A stretch of 50,853 bases of DNA from a bacterium (GTDB lineage Bacteria; Sysuimicrobiota; Sysuimicrobiia; Sysuimicrobiales; Humicultoraceae). A program made the translations under genes and the position numbers. This document shows, piece by piece, positions 50,289 to 50,853 of this stretch. The DNA lies in contig JAVHLI010000001.1 of the NCBI GenBank assembly GCA_031082185.1, positions 263,127-313,979 of the forward strand, read 5' to 3'. The notes beneath the pieces were generated by a model. The model made no database searches, was not told the DNA's origin, and was given only the letters and a program-made list of their open reading frames with translations. Each line of letters begins with the position of its first letter. Position 1 is the stretch's first letter.

Positions 50289-50853
50289 TCACCGTCCCAG
50301 CACCTCGCCGATCTGGCGCCTGATCTCGTGATACGTCTCCGTGAATTGCGCGCTGAAAGTATCCTCCAGCGTGCGCGGGCGCGGAACGTCCACGGTGGTA
50401 CGGGACACTATCCGCCCAGGGCGCGTGCTCATCACGTACACGGTGTCCGCCAGGAACACTGCCTCACGCAGGTCATGGGTCACCAGCAGCACGGTGAACC
50501 GCCGCTGCATCCACAGGTCCTGCAGGACCTGCCAGAGTTCCTCTCGGGTGAAGGCGTCCAGCGCGCCAAAGGGCTCGTCCAGCAGCAGGATCTCCGGATT
50601 GTGGATCAGGGCGCGGCACAGGCTGGCCCGCTGCTGCTGCCCTCCGGAGATCTGCCAGGGGTGGCGGTCGTCGAACCCACTCAGGCCGACCGACGCGAGC
50701 AACTCCCGCGCCTGCGCCACGTACTCCGAGCGGTGGCGGCGGAACCGCTGCTTGTGTGGGGCGACGACCTCCATCGGGAGCAGGACGTTGTCCATGACCT
50801 TGCGCCAGGGGAGGAGGATAGGGTTCTGAAATGCCATTCCCACGTTCTTTTGG
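50289..50853 (-). CDS. ABC transporter ATPase, SsuB/TauB type (partial)
   Basis: The N-terminal part, including Walker A, lies beyond the right end of the window. Visible are the Q-loop (AFQNPILLPWRKVMDN), signature ISGGQQQRASLCRAL, Walker B ILLLDEPFGALD, and the H-loop LVTHDLREAV. This is the nitrate/sulfonate/taurine-type ATPase partner of the permease at 49505-50281. About 187 codons are present, continuing past base 50852. Confidence 0.93.
   Translation of the reverse strand, partial: QKNVGMAFQNPILLPWRKVMDNVLLPMEVVAPHKQRFRRHRSEYVAQARELLASVGLSGFDDRHPWQISGGQQQRASLCRALIHNPEILLLDEPFGALDAFTREELWQVLQDLWMQRRFTVLLVTHDLREAVFLADTVYVMSTRPGRIVSRTTVDVPRPRTLEDTFSAQFTETYHEIRRQIGEVLGR

Noticed and set aside
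1-50853. tRNA, rRNA, CRISPR arrays, insertion sequences or prophage genes
   Set aside because: No transposase, integrase or phage structural gene was recognised, and no cloverleaf or spaced repeat array was noticed by eye; small ncRNAs cannot be excluded without a covariance search.

Overview
The window is GC-rich bacterial DNA, densely coding and with many 1-4 base gene overlaps. The organism cannot be named from sequence alone. The order tmk - darA (cyclic-di-AMP receptor PII-like protein) - holB is typical of Bacillota and related Gram-positive-like lineages. An EndoQ-type nuclease, an R3H/AAA ATPase and many peptide-type ABC transporters with M29-like proteins suggest a deep, poorly cultured, possibly thermophilic soil or sediment lineage (for example the Armatimonadota/CSP1-3 neighbourhood; low confidence).

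Region 1 (1-11556, + strand) looks like one long catabolic operon. Four consecutive enzymes plus an upstream aminotransferase match the Mesorhizobium-type vitamin B6 degradation route: pyridoxamine-pyruvate aminotransferase-like protein, SDR (pyridoxal 4-dehydrogenase-like), MBL-fold 4-pyridoxolactonase-like, 3-hydroxyacyl-CoA-dehydrogenase-fold FHMPC dehydrogenase-like, and a class II aldolase-fold decarboxylase. They are followed by a three-subunit molybdenum hydroxylase and preceded by a luciferase-like monooxygenase (partial), an M29-like metalloprotein and a cupin. The flavin ring-cleaving enzyme and AAMS hydrolase of the known route are not in the window, so the cluster may use a different, molybdenum-dependent ring-activation route. 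This is the main candidate for something undescribed.

Region 2 (11542-19603) is housekeeping: DUF192 protein, geranylgeranyl-reductase-family flavoprotein, EndoQ-like repair nuclease, R3H/SpoIIIAA-like ATPase, tmk, darA, holB, and an RlmI-like methyltransferase on the opposite strand.

Region 3 (19666-29073, + strand) is an IclR-headed operon. It holds a complete peptide/nickel-type ABC importer (SBP, two permeases, two ATPases), two M29-family proteins and an Asp/Glu-racemase-family protein. The second M29 protein carries the His-His-Asp metal triad expected of NicX (2,5-dihydroxypyridine dioxygenase), so this operon may also handle N-heterocycle or amide breakdown.

Region 4 (29021-36517, - strand) has a second SBP with two permeases but no ATPases, then UspA, a small zinc-finger membrane protein, an alpha/beta hydrolase, endonuclease IV and an SLC13-type transporter.

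Region 5 (36518-41788) contains a HicB-like antitoxin with a decayed HicA fragment, a DMT exporter coupled to a trans-sulfuration PLP enzyme, a HAD hydrolase and adenine deaminase.

Region 6 (41789-48329, + strand) is a purine oxidation operon divergent from adenine deaminase: xanthine-dehydrogenase FAD, FeS and Mo subunits with an 8-oxoguanine-deaminase-like amidohydrolase between FeS and Mo genes, then an M20 hydrolase. The right end (48326-50853, - strand) has a DUF433/DUF5615 toxin-antitoxin pair whose toxin appears internally deleted, an isochorismatase-fold protein lacking the usual nucleophilic Cys, and part of an SsuBC/TauBC-type ABC importer.

Comparisons to named family members were made from memory of those families, without alignment or search.
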